Assembly (NCBI RefSeq): GCF_010820665.1
Contig: NZ_JAAIKC010000010.1
Coordinates: 124,001 to 188,000, forward strand
DNA length: 64,000 bases
Source of the DNA: Paenibacillus sp. SYP-B3998
Lineage (GTDB): Bacteria; Bacillota; Bacilli; Paenibacillales; NBRC-103111
Reading direction: 5' to 3'
Shown here: one piece after another, positions 18,198-29,100 of the stretch
Layout: each line of letters opens with the position of its first letter
Numbering within the stretch: the stretch's first letter is position 1
The notes under the pieces: generated by a model
Seen by the model: only the letters and a program-made list of their open reading frames with translations
Database searches by the model: none
Told to the model about the DNA's origin: nothing
Made by a program: the position numbers and the translations under genes

Positions 18198-18226
18198 TTG
18201 ACAATCCTAACTGCAACATTTATTAT
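18198..18226 (+). promoter_or_regulatory. Candidate promoter upstream of nitroreductase
   Basis: TTGACA, 17-base spacer, TATTAT. It would give a leader of about 175 bases to the nitroreductase. The same bases overlap a possible small reading frame (18198-18371), so only one reading may be right. Confidence 0.5.
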
Positions 18227-18371
18227 TACAGTATATTGTCGCATCCAAATTTTACAGTTTACCTACGAACGAGACAATGTTACTTTTACTTTCCGTTACC
18301 TTGAAGCGGCTGAGTTGGAAGCATTTTTCAATCATCAAACTGAATACTTTACAACTACTGAAACACACTAA
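18198..18371 (+). CDS. Possible small protein upstream of nitroreductase
   Basis: A 57-codon frame from a TTG with GAGGAAAGAG upstream, ending 35 bases before the nitroreductase start. The C-terminal part (FTYERDNVTFTFRYLEAAEL) looks protein-like. No family is recognised, and the TTG coincides with a good -35 box, which argues against it. Confidence 0.25.
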   Translation: MTILTATFIITVYCRIQILQFTYERDNVTFTFRYLEAAELEAFFNHQTEYFTTTETH

Positions 18372-18406
18372 AGAGAATTCATTTTATATCTGGAGGGAAT
18401 CTTATT

Positions 18407-19036
18407 ATGACTCAAACTGTACAATCCGAAGTTCTTAAAGTTCTGGAAGATCGCCATGCCGTGAAACAATACCAGACTGGACACAAAATTCCAAAGGAAG
18501 TTCTGGAGCAGCTCCTGACTGCCACTTCCCAAGCACCTTCCGCTTGGAATTTACAACATTGGAAGCTCCTCGTTATTGAAGACCAAGCTCAAAAAGAAAA
18601 ACTGCTTCCAATCGCATACGGACAAAAACAAATCGTAGAAAGCTCTGTTGTAATCGCGGTTCTCGGTGACCTCGAAGCGAACAAAAATGCAGAACTCGTG
18701 TTTGGTCCAGCTGTTGAAGGTGGATTCATGCCGAAAGAATTAAAAGATAACCTTATCGCTCAAATTGATGGGGCTTATCAACACCCGCAAGTTGCTCACG
18801 ATGAGGCTATTCGCAATGGCTCGCTGGCTGCTATGCAGTTGATGATCGCCGCGAAAGCACTTGGCTACGATACTTGCCCAATGGGTGGTTACGACGCTGC
18901 CAAGTTTGTTGAAGCTTTCAACGTACCTGCTCGCTACGTGCCTGTTATGCTGGTTACCGTTGGTTTGGCTGCAACGCCAGCAAGACCATCTGGTCGTTTC
19001 TCGTTGGAGCAAATTACAGTTTCTAACACTTTTTAA
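18407..19036 (+). CDS. Nitroreductase-family protein
   Basis: A 209-residue FMN-dependent oxidoreductase of the nitroreductase fold. Typical elements are the RHAVKQYQ phosphate-binding start, TSQAPSAWNLQHWKLLVI, AAMQLMIAAKALGYDTCPMG with the Gly-rich loop, and MLVTVGLAA near the C terminus. Members reduce nitroaromatics, quinones or flavins with NAD(P)H; the substrate here is not predictable. The start has GGAGGG nine bases upstream. It is a single-gene unit with a bidirectional terminator after it. Confidence 0.92.
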   Translation: MTQTVQSEVLKVLEDRHAVKQYQTGHKIPKEVLEQLLTATSQAPSAWNLQHWKLLVIEDQAQKEKLLPIAYGQKQIVESSVVIAVLGDLEANKNAELVFGPAVEGGFMPKELKDNLIAQIDGAYQHPQVAHDEAIRNGSLAAMQLMIAAKALGYDTCPMGGYDAAKFVEAFNVPARYVPVMLVTVGLAATPARPSGRFSLEQITVSNTF

Positions 19037-19048
19037 GTCGACAATAAG

Positions 19049-19100
19049 AAAAAAGCATGAGCTCTCCCACAAATAGGGGAAGGGGCCCATGCTTTTTTTT
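19049..19100. terminator. Bidirectional terminator
   Basis: AAAAAAGCATG...CATGCTTTTTTTT hairpin between the convergent nitroreductase and acidic-protein genes, with runs of A on the left and T on the right. Confidence 0.85.
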
Positions 19101-20268
19101 AATGCAATTGATCGGTTTCAAACAAAATCTCATCGATTAGCTTATTGCGATAAAGCATGGATACGTTGAAGGTGTCATACTCGTTTTCCTTATCCAATTC
19201 CTCGAGCAGCAGCGTTGCAATCAACTCCCGATCATCGGAATCGCTTGGCTCACGGAAATCAATAAAGCCCGTCAACTGACGTTGACTAACATCAACTGTT
19301 GCCGTCCCAATTGGCAATCCGCCATACGATTGTTGATAAATTTCATAAGTGAGCGTATCTCCATCATCTCTAGCCATCACTATCGTATAGTCGTCTCGAT
19401 TCGGATTCAGCGCTTCAATATCTGACCAAAACGTCTCCTCGCTGTTTAATACATCAATGTGCGTCAATTCGATTGTATCAATGGTCTCTCCGTTAAAGTT
19501 CATATTGAAAATAAACGTGTCCACTTCATCTTCATCAAAATCAGCGATAATCAACTCAGACACATCGTCCATTTCGTCCTCAAAAGGGTCAAATTTCCAT
19601 TCAACATCCCCGACAATCTCAGAACCAAAAATCTGAAGATTAGCCTCTCCGACCAACTCCGATTCCTTATCGTAAATGTGGTAGCTCACTTGATTCCTTT
19701 TCTCCGCGACAATGACCAGTTCGAAGCCGATTTTACCTTTCCGTTCTTGGCCCATGGTCATCTCATCTTGTTGTTCCTGATCAATATCATTGTATCGGGT
19801 TTCATCTCTTACCCATTCATAATCAACCTCGTCATCATGTAATTGTGGAGTGTCCGCTTCCCTTTGGGCAGAATCCGCCATAGTGTGGTCTGTAGCGATA
19901 ATAAAATCATAATCGCTATACGTGACAAACACCTCGTACTCCCTAATTCCAAGCGAGTCAGTGACATTTTGAATATACGTTTGCAAATACACATACACCT
20001 GCTGTTTATCCGCTTCGGCAAGGGACTGCTGCTCCAATTGAACCGAGCCTGTGAGTCGATCTGACTCCCGGTAAACGAGCGTTAATGTACCTACATATTC
20101 CTCATTGCACATAATATCGCAGACTTCGCCGCCTGCAGTTTTCAGGTCTGGTCTAAGCAAGATACCGGCCACGACTTGATTCGCCTCCTCTACAGATCCT
20201 TCATTCTTTTGTAGAATGTCCCATATCCGCCCAAAATATGAGCATACCGGGTAAATGTCTATACACAT
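19099..20268 (-). CDS. Acidic hypothetical protein made of three related domains
   Basis: A strongly acidic 389-residue cytosolic-looking protein of unknown function. Three segments (about 34-125, 180-275 and 290-385) share one plan: a strand ending in Tyr-x-Ile/Val, a glycine turn, a strand carrying hydrophobic-Gly-x-(I/V)-x-(F/L), an acidic helix of the type ELIATLLLEELD, then TFxxxMxYxxxxIDxIxF. This indicates internal triplication. An acidic linker separates copies 1 and 2. The longest frame starts at 20268 without a clear ribosome site; a GTG at 20172 follows AGAGGAGG by 11 bases and is a good alternative that starts right at the first repeat. Confidence 0.75.
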   Translation of the reverse strand: MCIDIYPVCSYFGRIWDILQKNEGSVEEANQVVAGILLRPDLKTAGGEVCDIMCNEEYVGTLTLVYRESDRLTGSVQLEQQSLAEADKQQVYVYLQTYIQNVTDSLGIREYEVFVTYSDYDFIIATDHTMADSAQREADTPQLHDDEVDYEWVRDETRYNDIDQEQQDEMTMGQERKGKIGFELVIVAEKRNQVSYHIYDKESELVGEANLQIFGSEIVGDVEWKFDPFEDEMDDVSELIIADFDEDEVDTFIFNMNFNGETIDTIELTHIDVLNSEETFWSDIEALNPNRDDYTIVMARDDGDTLTYEIYQQSYGGLPIGTATVDVSQRQLTGFIDFREPSDSDDRELIATLLLEELDKENEYDTFNVSMLYRNKLIDEILFETDQLH

Positions 20269-20352
20269 TCGACCATGGGTTCATATCCTGTACAATACAA
20301 CGGCCGTAATAGACTTTCGTCGTCGGCACACTTTAACAAAGGAGGTAGTCGA

Positions 20353-20442
20353 ATGTCTGCTGTAGCAGCCTATTCATCCACCGGCGCTATCCTGGTACTG
20401 TTCATTCTTTTAGTTATCATCACTCGTTCTTTCCTTCTGTAA
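20353..20442 (+). CDS. YjcZ-like mini membrane protein
   Basis: A 29-residue peptide beginning MSAVAAYSSTGAILVLFILL and ending in ITRSFLL. A short polar start is followed by one hydrophobic helix, as in the YjcZ/small sporulation peptide family of Bacilli. GGAGG lies seven bases before the ATG and a strong terminator follows, so it is a complete transcription unit. The sporulation link is family knowledge and only tentative for this sequence. Confidence 0.75.
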   Translation: MSAVAAYSSTGAILVLFILLVIITRSFLL

Positions 20443-20485
20443 AGTTCACCAGCTCAAGTAGCGTTAGCTATTTAAAACACAAGAA

Positions 20486-20528
20486 GCTGCGTTGTATCAT
20501 ATCGATGACACAACGCAGCCTCTTTTTT
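20486..20528 (+). terminator. Intrinsic terminator
   Basis: GCTGCGTTGT / ACAACGCAGC stem with additional inner pairs, followed by CTCTTTTTT. It ends the mini-protein transcript and faces the 3' end of the minus-strand gene at 20539. Confidence 0.85.
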
Positions 20529-20538
20529 AGCATCTTTC

Positions 20539-22179
20539 TTAATTGCCAAAAGGAATTACATGTACGATTTTGCTTCCCTTATAGCTTATTACTAACGTCC
20601 CAGAGCTTGCTCCGGATAGCTCAACAACATAACTATTACCAGAAGGAACACGACTTGCAGTAATGTTCGGCGATGTTGTGATGACAACATCATTCCAATC
20701 GATACCTTCAAATAATCGAGATACATCCATAATCTGCTTATTCCCAATGGATGACAGGCTCTTCTCGTAAAGTTGAACCTTTATTGTATCTACATATATA
20801 TGATGATTGGCTATATCTTTGGCGGTAACAGCAACTCTTGTGCTTATTGGATAGCCCTGTTGAGCGTTGTCTGTATTAATATATAAGTAATCATCAGCCC
20901 CAGCTTCATAGGTTATCCCAGTGACTGATGAACCCTGCTGTTTGTAGGAGTAAGTAAAAGCTGAGTTCGGTGCATCGGAAAGGAAAAAGCTTTTTATATC
21001 CAGGCTCAATGAACTCTTTGAAAGCACATTACGATCCTTTAATCGATCAGATTCTTTCACGATGAACTCTTGATGCTCCGTCTTTTGGGAATCGGTCGCA
21101 CGAATCTTATAAGTCCCAGGATGTAAATAGAACGTATAGTTATTACCAGCAATTATCTTCTCGCCCTCATAATTAGGAGGAAACTCATCCAATACAAATG
21201 TCGGTGCATTCATTTCCGGGAAATAATCTCTCAAATCAACAGTATGAGAAGACTCCATGTCTAAACTAATGGTTTCCGCAATCCTTATCTCATTATTTCT
21301 TATATCAATAGGTATTTTACCTGCAGTAATGCCGCCTTTGCCATCCTTAACAAGAACAGATATTTCGGTTTGGCCAGCCTTTATAAAGGTTAAATGTTGC
21401 CCTACAAACAAACTACCTCTGTATTCGTTGGTTAAATGAACATAATTTTCATCCGTAGAGGTAATAACCAAATCTAATTGATCTTCATTTGGATCTCTAA
21501 AATAATCATAAATGCGTTCTTGAATTTCGAAATCACGCTTATCAATGCCTCTAATAGCCTCTATAGGAGGGCTTGATACAGCTTGTTTTGGAGCTATATT
21601 CCCCTCTTGATTATAGGATTCATCCACGTTAACCGTGATTGGTTTTATCGTACTTATTAATTCTTTTACTTGTTCTTTGGTTTGGTACTTAGCTGGAACT
21701 ATTCCCATAAGCTCAATTGCTTTCGCAATGTCAAAGCGCGTATAACCATCTGCCGGAACAACAATAACATCTACAGAATCTGTTTGTGTTCCCGTTCCTT
21801 CTCGTTTCATAGCTGTTACTGTGAAAGCAGCCTTCCCAGATGAGATGGCTTCTATATAAAGTAAACCTTTAGACAAGAACTCATTGTTAAATTTAGCAAC
21901 AGACGCATCAATCGAATCAGTATACGTTACTCTAAATTCTTTATACTTTCGATCGAAAACGCTATTTAAATCAATTAATTTAATACCATGCTCAGGTAGA
22001 ACAATCGTATGTAGCCGATCAATTACTTCTGGTGTTGACATTACTGATGCTGTTGAGCTTGCGTTGGCATACCCCTGTTGGGCAGGCACAACCACCAATG
22101 GCACCGCAGCAATTGCCATGCTCATAACGATCCCCATCCACTTCGCTTTCTTACTCAAGGACTTCTTCTCTCTCCCCAT
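20539..22179 (-). CDS. Secreted multidomain protein of unknown function
   Basis: A 546-residue exported protein. A basic N terminus and hydrophobic core (MGIVMSMAIAAVPLVVVPAQ) lead to a signal cleavage region near GYANASS. The mature part is beta-rich with Ig/cadherin-like character; three points resemble the fold boundary where LDMESSHTVDLRDYF, LDIKSFFLSDAPNSAF and MDVSRLFEGIDW introduce a strand-sheet unit. No wall anchor was found. AAGAGGCGGTGG precedes the ATG. It follows the HAD gene but is separated from it by a terminator. The family is not recognised. Confidence 0.75.
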   Translation of the reverse strand: MGREKKSLSKKAKWMGIVMSMAIAAVPLVVVPAQQGYANASSTASVMSTPEVIDRLHTIVLPEHGIKLIDLNSVFDRKYKEFRVTYTDSIDASVAKFNNEFLSKGLLYIEAISSGKAAFTVTAMKREGTGTQTDSVDVIVVPADGYTRFDIAKAIELMGIVPAKYQTKEQVKELISTIKPITVNVDESYNQEGNIAPKQAVSSPPIEAIRGIDKRDFEIQERIYDYFRDPNEDQLDLVITSTDENYVHLTNEYRGSLFVGQHLTFIKAGQTEISVLVKDGKGGITAGKIPIDIRNNEIRIAETISLDMESSHTVDLRDYFPEMNAPTFVLDEFPPNYEGEKIIAGNNYTFYLHPGTYKIRATDSQKTEHQEFIVKESDRLKDRNVLSKSSLSLDIKSFFLSDAPNSAFTYSYKQQGSSVTGITYEAGADDYLYINTDNAQQGYPISTRVAVTAKDIANHHIYVDTIKVQLYEKSLSSIGNKQIMDVSRLFEGIDWNDVVITTSPNITASRVPSGNSYVVELSGASSGTLVISYKGSKIVHVIPFGN

Positions 22180-22255
22180 GGTGGCACCACCGCCTCTTAG
22201 ATTCTTTCTTCCATTCTATCATAGGTATTTTGTAGGAAGAACCCCCTGGGATGAC

Positions 22256-22281
22256 AAAAATCCTCAAATAGTGAGGATTTT
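22256..22281 (-). terminator. Intrinsic terminator
   Basis: Ten-base stem AAAATCCTCA / TGAGGATTTT with a 5-nt loop, just after the stop of the HAD phosphatase gene on the minus strand. Confidence 0.8.
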
Positions 22282-22290
22282 CTTCGTCAT

Positions 22291-23091
22291 CTATGAACAA
22301 TACTTGGCAATCGCTTCGTGAACACCGTCTTCATTATTGGAAGCCGTAATCGCATCTGCGGCTTGTTTCACACCCTCTGGAGAATTGGCTACTGCAACGC
22401 CAAGTCCAGCGAAAGCCATCATTTCAAGATCATTATAATAGTTTCCAATAGCCATCACCTCATTAGCCTCTACTTCCAAAGTGGTAGCCAATGCTTTCAA
22501 TGCATTTCCTTTGTTTGCCTTTGCGTTCATGACATCGATGAACAAATCACCGCTGCGGATCATGCGTAAACTACCGTATAATTTCTGCGCTTCCCATTCT
22601 TGCTCTACGCGATCCAGTACCTCAGGTTTAGCAAAAAGTGTAAACTTCACGATCGGAAGTTGAAGCTCTGACACATCCGTCACTAGCTTGGGATCGATCA
22701 TAAACTTCTTGTACATCTGTTTTTCGTATTCCCCAATTCGCTCAATATACATATTAAATGGCGTACACACATCAAAATGGATGCCATCTTTTCTCACATA
22801 ATCTAGCATCGGTTGAATCTCTTGCAGAGAGAATGCGAACTCATTCACTAACGTTTGTCCCTGCTCATCCGCGTGAACCGTTGCAGCGCCGTTATGAGTA
22901 ATCATAGTCCCTTCAAGTCCAAGTTCCTGTAGAATAGGCAATGTGCTGGCAGGTGCTCTCCCTGTGCAAAGCACAATATGACAGCCCGCATCATGAACTT
23001 CTTGGATTGTCTGCTTAGTTTTATCCGTCAACACGTATTGATCATTTAAAAGTGTGCCATCCACATCCAAAGCAATTAATTTATACTTCAT
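22291..23091 (-). CDS. Cof-type HAD-IIB hydrolase
   Basis: A 266-residue haloacid-dehalogenase phosphatase. Motif I is LIALDVDGTLL, with the nucleophile and acid Asp pair. Motif II is IVLCTGR. The Lys and motif IV are in ANKGNALKAL and EVMAIGNYYNDLEMM. The type IIB cap lies between motifs II and III. These enzymes dephosphorylate sugar phosphates, nucleotides or cofactors such as pyridoxal phosphate and FMN; the substrate is not predictable. The ATG at 23091 has AAGGAGA upstream; the extension to 23154 lacks a ribosome site. Confidence 0.93.
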   Translation of the reverse strand: MKYKLIALDVDGTLLNDQYVLTDKTKQTIQEVHDAGCHIVLCTGRAPASTLPILQELGLEGTMITHNGAATVHADEQGQTLVNEFAFSLQEIQPMLDYVRKDGIHFDVCTPFNMYIERIGEYEKQMYKKFMIDPKLVTDVSELQLPIVKFTLFAKPEVLDRVEQEWEAQKLYGSLRMIRSGDLFIDVMNAKANKGNALKALATTLEVEANEVMAIGNYYNDLEMMAFAGLGVAVANSPEGVKQAADAITASNNEDGVHEAIAKYCS

Positions 23092-23163
23092 GTCCGTTCT
23101 CCTTATTTCCGCATGTTTTCGTTTTATTGTACCACAGGACACACAGGCATTCATCCAATTTAC

Positions 23164-23190
23164 AAAAAGACAGCTATCCGAAGATAGCTG
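23164..23190 (-). terminator. Terminator with UUCG tetraloop
   Basis: Minus-strand CAGCTATC-TTCG-GATAGCTG stem followed by TTTTT, right after the stop of the giant secreted protein gene. Confidence 0.9.
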
Positions 23191-23198
23191 CCTCCCCT

Positions 23199-26100
23199 TT
23201 ATTGAACCCTATGAACACCTACAGATTTATTCACATTCCCAATCATGTTAACAGGGATATCCTCTGTTTTAACTACACCATTTCGATAACGAATTCGAAA
23301 ATGAATCATTTGTAAGCCTGGGGGTAACCCCTCTGCATACGACTGAAATCTAATGTCAAACAAATCACCGCTATAAAAAGTTCCGTTTTCCAAAGATACC
23401 GTTAGCTTTTGAGTCACATAAAGAGAGTGCCCATCTAGCCCCGTCGTATCCATCCATGCGGTAACTTCATCTACAGGAGCCGAAGAGCTTCGGCTCGAAA
23501 CTACAAAAATTTCCCCTGAGTAGAAATCCTTGGGTGCAAGCACCGTTTGATCCCCGTTCTTCTCATGCAAAGCCAGCCATTTTTCCGTATAATTCACGTC
23601 AGATTGAATGGTCAAGGGCGCTGCAGGGATACTTTTCGTCGAGGTTGCTGATAGATATCCGTCTGTAACCGTTAACGATACTTGATAGTTCCCAGGTTGA
23701 TTAAATGGATAAGCTATGTTTTTGGAGGTAAACGTAGAAGTGATTAAGTTTGGATCCTGTACCTTCCACTCATAAGCTAGATCGTCACCATCCAGGTCGA
23801 TGGATAGATTATTTATTTGAACCCTATCACCTTCCCAAACTGGCTTAGGCGACCAGTCAAAATCAACACTAGGTGCCCTATTGATATACAACCATGTTTG
23901 TGGCGAGTAGTCTGACCAAGCATGTCCATCGAAAACTCTGACCCTTACTCGCAGTTTTTGACCTGCTGGCAAATCTCGATCAACTGTCCAATAACCTAGG
24001 GTTGAAGCCGTGTTTTGTGAATACGAACCTGTATCGAGAACGATAGTATCATTAGCTTCATTTGTGATTTGTATTTGAAAATACGTGAACACCGTACCTG
24101 CATCTTGGTCGATTTGACTCCATTGCAGTGTCGGTCTTACGGTCTGAATATGGGTAGGATTCGCCTGTGTGCCATCAGGTACCCGCATGATTGCAGTTGG
24201 AGGTCGATTGGCAACCATCCACCCAACGTTTGTCCACTCTGACCATGTAAGATGACTATCTTCCACCCTTACCCTTACCTGATATTTCTCTCCGTTTGTT
24301 AATGGTTCCGTAACATTAAAACTTCCTGAAGCGTTGTTCGAATATGCATATTTTATCGTTGAAGCCGACGTAACCAAGTTCCCGTTCTCGTCTTTCGTCT
24401 CAACTTCAAAATACAAGATCGCATCTGAGTCTGGATCGCTTTGATTCCACGAAATGGTTGGTGTCAAACTATCCATAAAAGTTGGACTAGCCAGGGTACC
24501 TGTCGGGTATGTCAACATTGCTACAGGAGGCCGATTTGTTTGAAACCACCCATACTCCGACCATTCCGACCACGCTGTTTCATCTTTGACTCGTACTCGC
24601 CAATAGAACTTCTTATCCTGATTAGCATAACCAGATCCATTCTGAAAAGAACCCAGTTCTAATTTACTTATGCCAGCCTTCTGACCAGTAGTTATATATC
24701 TTATGGTTTTACCGACATCCCTACCGGAGAGTGCCTTATAATAGACTTCTACCTCATATGCAGTAAAAGTCGTGTCCGGATCCGTGTCTATCTGCTTCCA
24801 TTGTAAGAGGGGATCCGAATTTTGTCCCGCGTAGGCTGGAACATCTTCGGTGCCATTATAGCTAATTAATTGAACCATCGGCTTATGATTTGGCTTCACG
24901 GCTATTTCCAACGTATGTTCCGTATTATACGACCAAGCTCCATATTCATCCTTTACTTGCAAACCTACGAGATAGGTTCCAGCCTTTGTTGCTGTTTTCA
25001 GCTGTTCAGACACTAATTTCCCATCGGGATCTATATAATAATACCGTTCTTGAAAAATCCCTTTGTTCACTTCATAACCAGGTGAAAATTCACCAGTAGC
25101 AGGATTGTAACGATCTGGATCATAGCTTGATTGAGACCAATGCACATTTCCATCGTCATCAACGATATGACTAAACTCAGCAATAGGTCTTCGGTGTGCA
25201 ATAATCGTTTTCTTGTACGTATTTGAATTTTCCCTATACGCATTAAATGTCAAGTCCGGGTATTTGTAATTGATTGCTGGATGGGGGTCATCCTTTGCTT
25301 TCAGCGAAACCTCATACTTACCTACCTTATCAAAATGCATTTGTCCAGATGAAAAGCTTTTTCCTGACAAGCTCGAAACACCCTGATTATTAAGAAACAT
25401 TGGCATATGCATATAACCCCATTCATAAGTGCCCGCGATAGGATCATTTTCCGGATCATCAAAATGAATATTGTCATAATTAAGCTCATTTTCACCTGTA
25501 TGTTCATCGATAATGACATAGTCTCCCGACCACACGTCCGTCTCATTTATCGATTTGCTTGCAATTGCCGAATAGGTAACAAACGATTTATTAGAAAATG
25601 GCCCAAAATACCCTTTGCTGAACGTGATGTCGCTCATTTTAAAATAGTTCACATTGTTAATAAATACAAACAATTCGTTATTTATCATTCGAATTTTTAC
25701 ACTGTACTTCTTATGATCTAGTATTATAAAATCCGAACTCATCAAAACCGTCCTAATCCCAGCTTGGTATTTACTTACATATACATTCGATCCGTCCCAT
25801 TCCAAAGCATAACGGTTCATTCCATCTTGCATACGAAATGAGAATCCGAATAACTCCTTATCAACATTCGTTTGTTCAGATTTCAAATCAAAAGAAAATT
25901 CTGTATCCTTTAGCTCATAATTTGATTTATATTGGCCCAATTGAAATCTAGGAATCTTTGGCTCCGAAATTACCGGATCCCCCTTGTCCATATAAAGATA
26001 TGTGCCTCCGTAAGGAGGTGATGAATTCCCTGTGATCCACTGATTGTACATATAGGCAGAGACAAGTAACCCATCCCCCAAATATTCGCTAAAGGCTTTG

Positions 26101-29100
26101 GTTGAAACCAATTTAGTCTCTCCTGAAACTACGCCATAAGAACCAGTAATAACTTTTCCTTCACCTGTTGACAGGTCTGAACAATTCCCATAGATGGTAT
26201 TGGCACAGCTGCCATATACATAATTCTCGTTCGTATTGATATGGAAGTTTGGCGTAATTGGATTTACATTCCCTGCACCCCAAACTGCTCCTGAGGCCAT
26301 ATCGATCGTATTAAATACATTCGTATGTGTCTCATCGCTCCAAAGGTTAGAAAAATTGTACATCGTTTTAGTAATAATCTGATTGGCGAATGGGTTGACG
26401 ATCATCGTTTGAATATTATCCTGATAATCGCTATTCATAGAAGACGAGTAAGACATTGCATTCCCGCCTGTTCTAGCTCGCCAAACTAGCTTGTTATCTT
26501 TATCAAACTTGGCTACGTAAATGCCAACCTCTAGCTGCGGATAATTTACAGAAGTAATATGATTCGATTGAAGAGGTGTTCCATTTGATGCCGTGCACTC
26601 TCTTATTTGATAAACATAATAATCGTTATCCAATCCTTTATAAGTTTGAGTGTTATAATAATTTCTATAAGAGCAGCTTGCCGTATCATATCTTGCCGGT
26701 ACATAGCTATAGTACGAATTCGTCGGGCGATAATAAGACTTCATTTCATAAGTAACCGGAAAGGCAGCGCTGTTTGTTTGAAATTCATTACTATCAATGA
26801 GGTTCCCATTCACATCGTAAACGATTGTGTCTATACCTGTTTGGCCGCTATAGCCCAAGCTTTTATCATTCAACACGACGAGATTTGGGCCCTTGATAAT
26901 GAATTGGGTAGCCTTAGGCGCCACGTCAAAGCATCGAATTAAACTTCCATCAAGCGCCCTATAAGAGCACGCCATCGTTAAACTATTGTACGCATTTTTG
27001 ATCCCACCATGGTCGCTATCATTGTCGTAATAAACAAAACGAGGAGTTTCCTTTGAAAATACTTGGTAAATATTATTCTCTGCAAAATAGTAAGATGATT
27101 GACTTGGAGGAATCTCACTCACAGTTTTTGTGCCTTCTACGGGAAACGAAGTACCTTGCGGATAGAAAGGAACGACGACCTCTTTTTTTATTACAGGATC
27201 GTTATAGCTTGGTGTTTTTATTACATAATCATAGGGGTTCCCATCAAGCCAATGGTGCGTGAGGAGGCCCGTTGCTGGCCCACCCCATGGATTAGGCGTC
27301 CATACGATTTTGTTCGTATACCTTCCAATTTTAGATTTGTTCAGTGCATAAAACCTTGAAAATTTATCAACATAATTACCATCACTGAAGTAAATATGGA
27401 TTTTATCCGATTGCAATAAGGTCCCACCTGGCACCGCTCCACCCGGATCTCCATTTTCTGTGGGAAAGAACAAAGGCTGCGAATAACCAGCTGTTGGAGA
27501 AATCATTGGTTTATAGGGGGACAACCCATTTTTCCCATATCCCATATCATTTAATGTTGTCGTATATGCTTGAGCACTGACAAATGTCCCCATTGATCTG
27601 ACGGTATTAACTCCCCAAGTTTGCTCATCTGCCCCTTTGCCTAAGCCTGCTAATAAGGAGCCCTGCATATTGTGCCACATATATGAGCGATTTTTTAGTT
27701 GTTGTGTCGTATTTGTGTGAAATAAAGACCAGAATTTAAGAATATCTCCTGCTGTATATAGCGTACTCGGCTTAGGATCTGGATTCGGACTGTTACCTAT
27801 AAGATCGAAACTAACTTTCGGCGCTTGGTTAATAACGTTCATTGTCGTTGAAACGGCCTCTGCCGAAGCGCCATATTGTTCAATGACTTTCAAATAAAAT
27901 TGATATTTACCGACTTTATCAGGCTTAAATATATATTTTGGATTCGTTCCCGAAATAGATACCCAAGAATCATCATCAAAACCGTTGTTGTTAGCATCAT
28001 ATTTCATTTTGTACTCTACAACGGTAATGGGATCTCCATCGACACTTGAGGAATCGTTAAGAACATCATATTCATCACCCCGTATCCCCAAAGACGGTGC
28101 TATGATTTTGGCAACCGGAGGAAGATCTGGGTGTACAATAATGGAGCAAGTACTAGGATTTCGTGACTCTAGCCCCGTGTTGTCCGTGACCTTACTTAAC
28201 GTCACATTCACAGTCACATCGCCGCTGCTAGCATTAGGGTATGCATTGAGCTTATTGATCCAAATATCCTTCGAGTGATCAATGGTTCTTCCGTTGACAG
28301 GACTGCGACTTTTGCCGCTGTGTATGGCATCAACGGCAAGAGGATGGTTTGCTTTAACCTCCGCTGGAGCCGTACAAACTGCAACCGGATTGGGCTCAAC
28401 GATTGTAATCGTCGCTGGCTTTCTTTCAGTTTTTGCGCCTCTAGTATCCATACCCGTGACGTAAGCTGTATGAATGCCAAGCACATCTGCTTTGATCCTC
28501 TTAAAATGCTCGTCATGCTCCCAGAAACCAAAATCCGTATCTAATTTTCGGATAAAGGGATCCGAGCTGCCTTTGAAATCCCAGCTGTACACGATTCCAT
28601 CGCCTTCTGGATCATAAGGTGTTTCTGGCTTCGCAAATCGATCCTGAATAATCCCTAAATCGATGTAATCACCTAAAACAGCCTCATCTATAGATGGATA
28701 ACGATTAACATTATTTCCATTAAACCAGCCTGGTTGAAAAATCGGCGCATGATTTCCGGAAGCAACTGTAATTTCAAAGGATTTTGGTCCAACCACCTTC
28801 GTCGTTCCGCAGCTAGTAACAATTTTCATCGTTACATCAACAAATCCTTCTCCCATCCCTCTTGGATAGGGGGGACCTGTGAACCCTTGAGTTGAAGGTA
28901 CACTTGTTATTCCTACCGTGTCGTCAATCAAGCTACCTTGTGAGAAAACGTAGCCAAACTGGGTCATTTTACAGCCCGCTCCTCCACTCACGCTTACATT
29001 GTCGGGTAACACCGAATTTGATTGTCCGAACATCATTTTAGTTTTTTCGAGATGGAAGTCCCCAGTGATAACTTCAGGACCGTTATCTATCGTACAGGTG

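Noticed and set aside
23052-23315. Plus-strand frames over the 3' end of the giant gene and HAD start
   Set aside because: They cross a terminator and two coding starts on the other strand; noncoding by composition.
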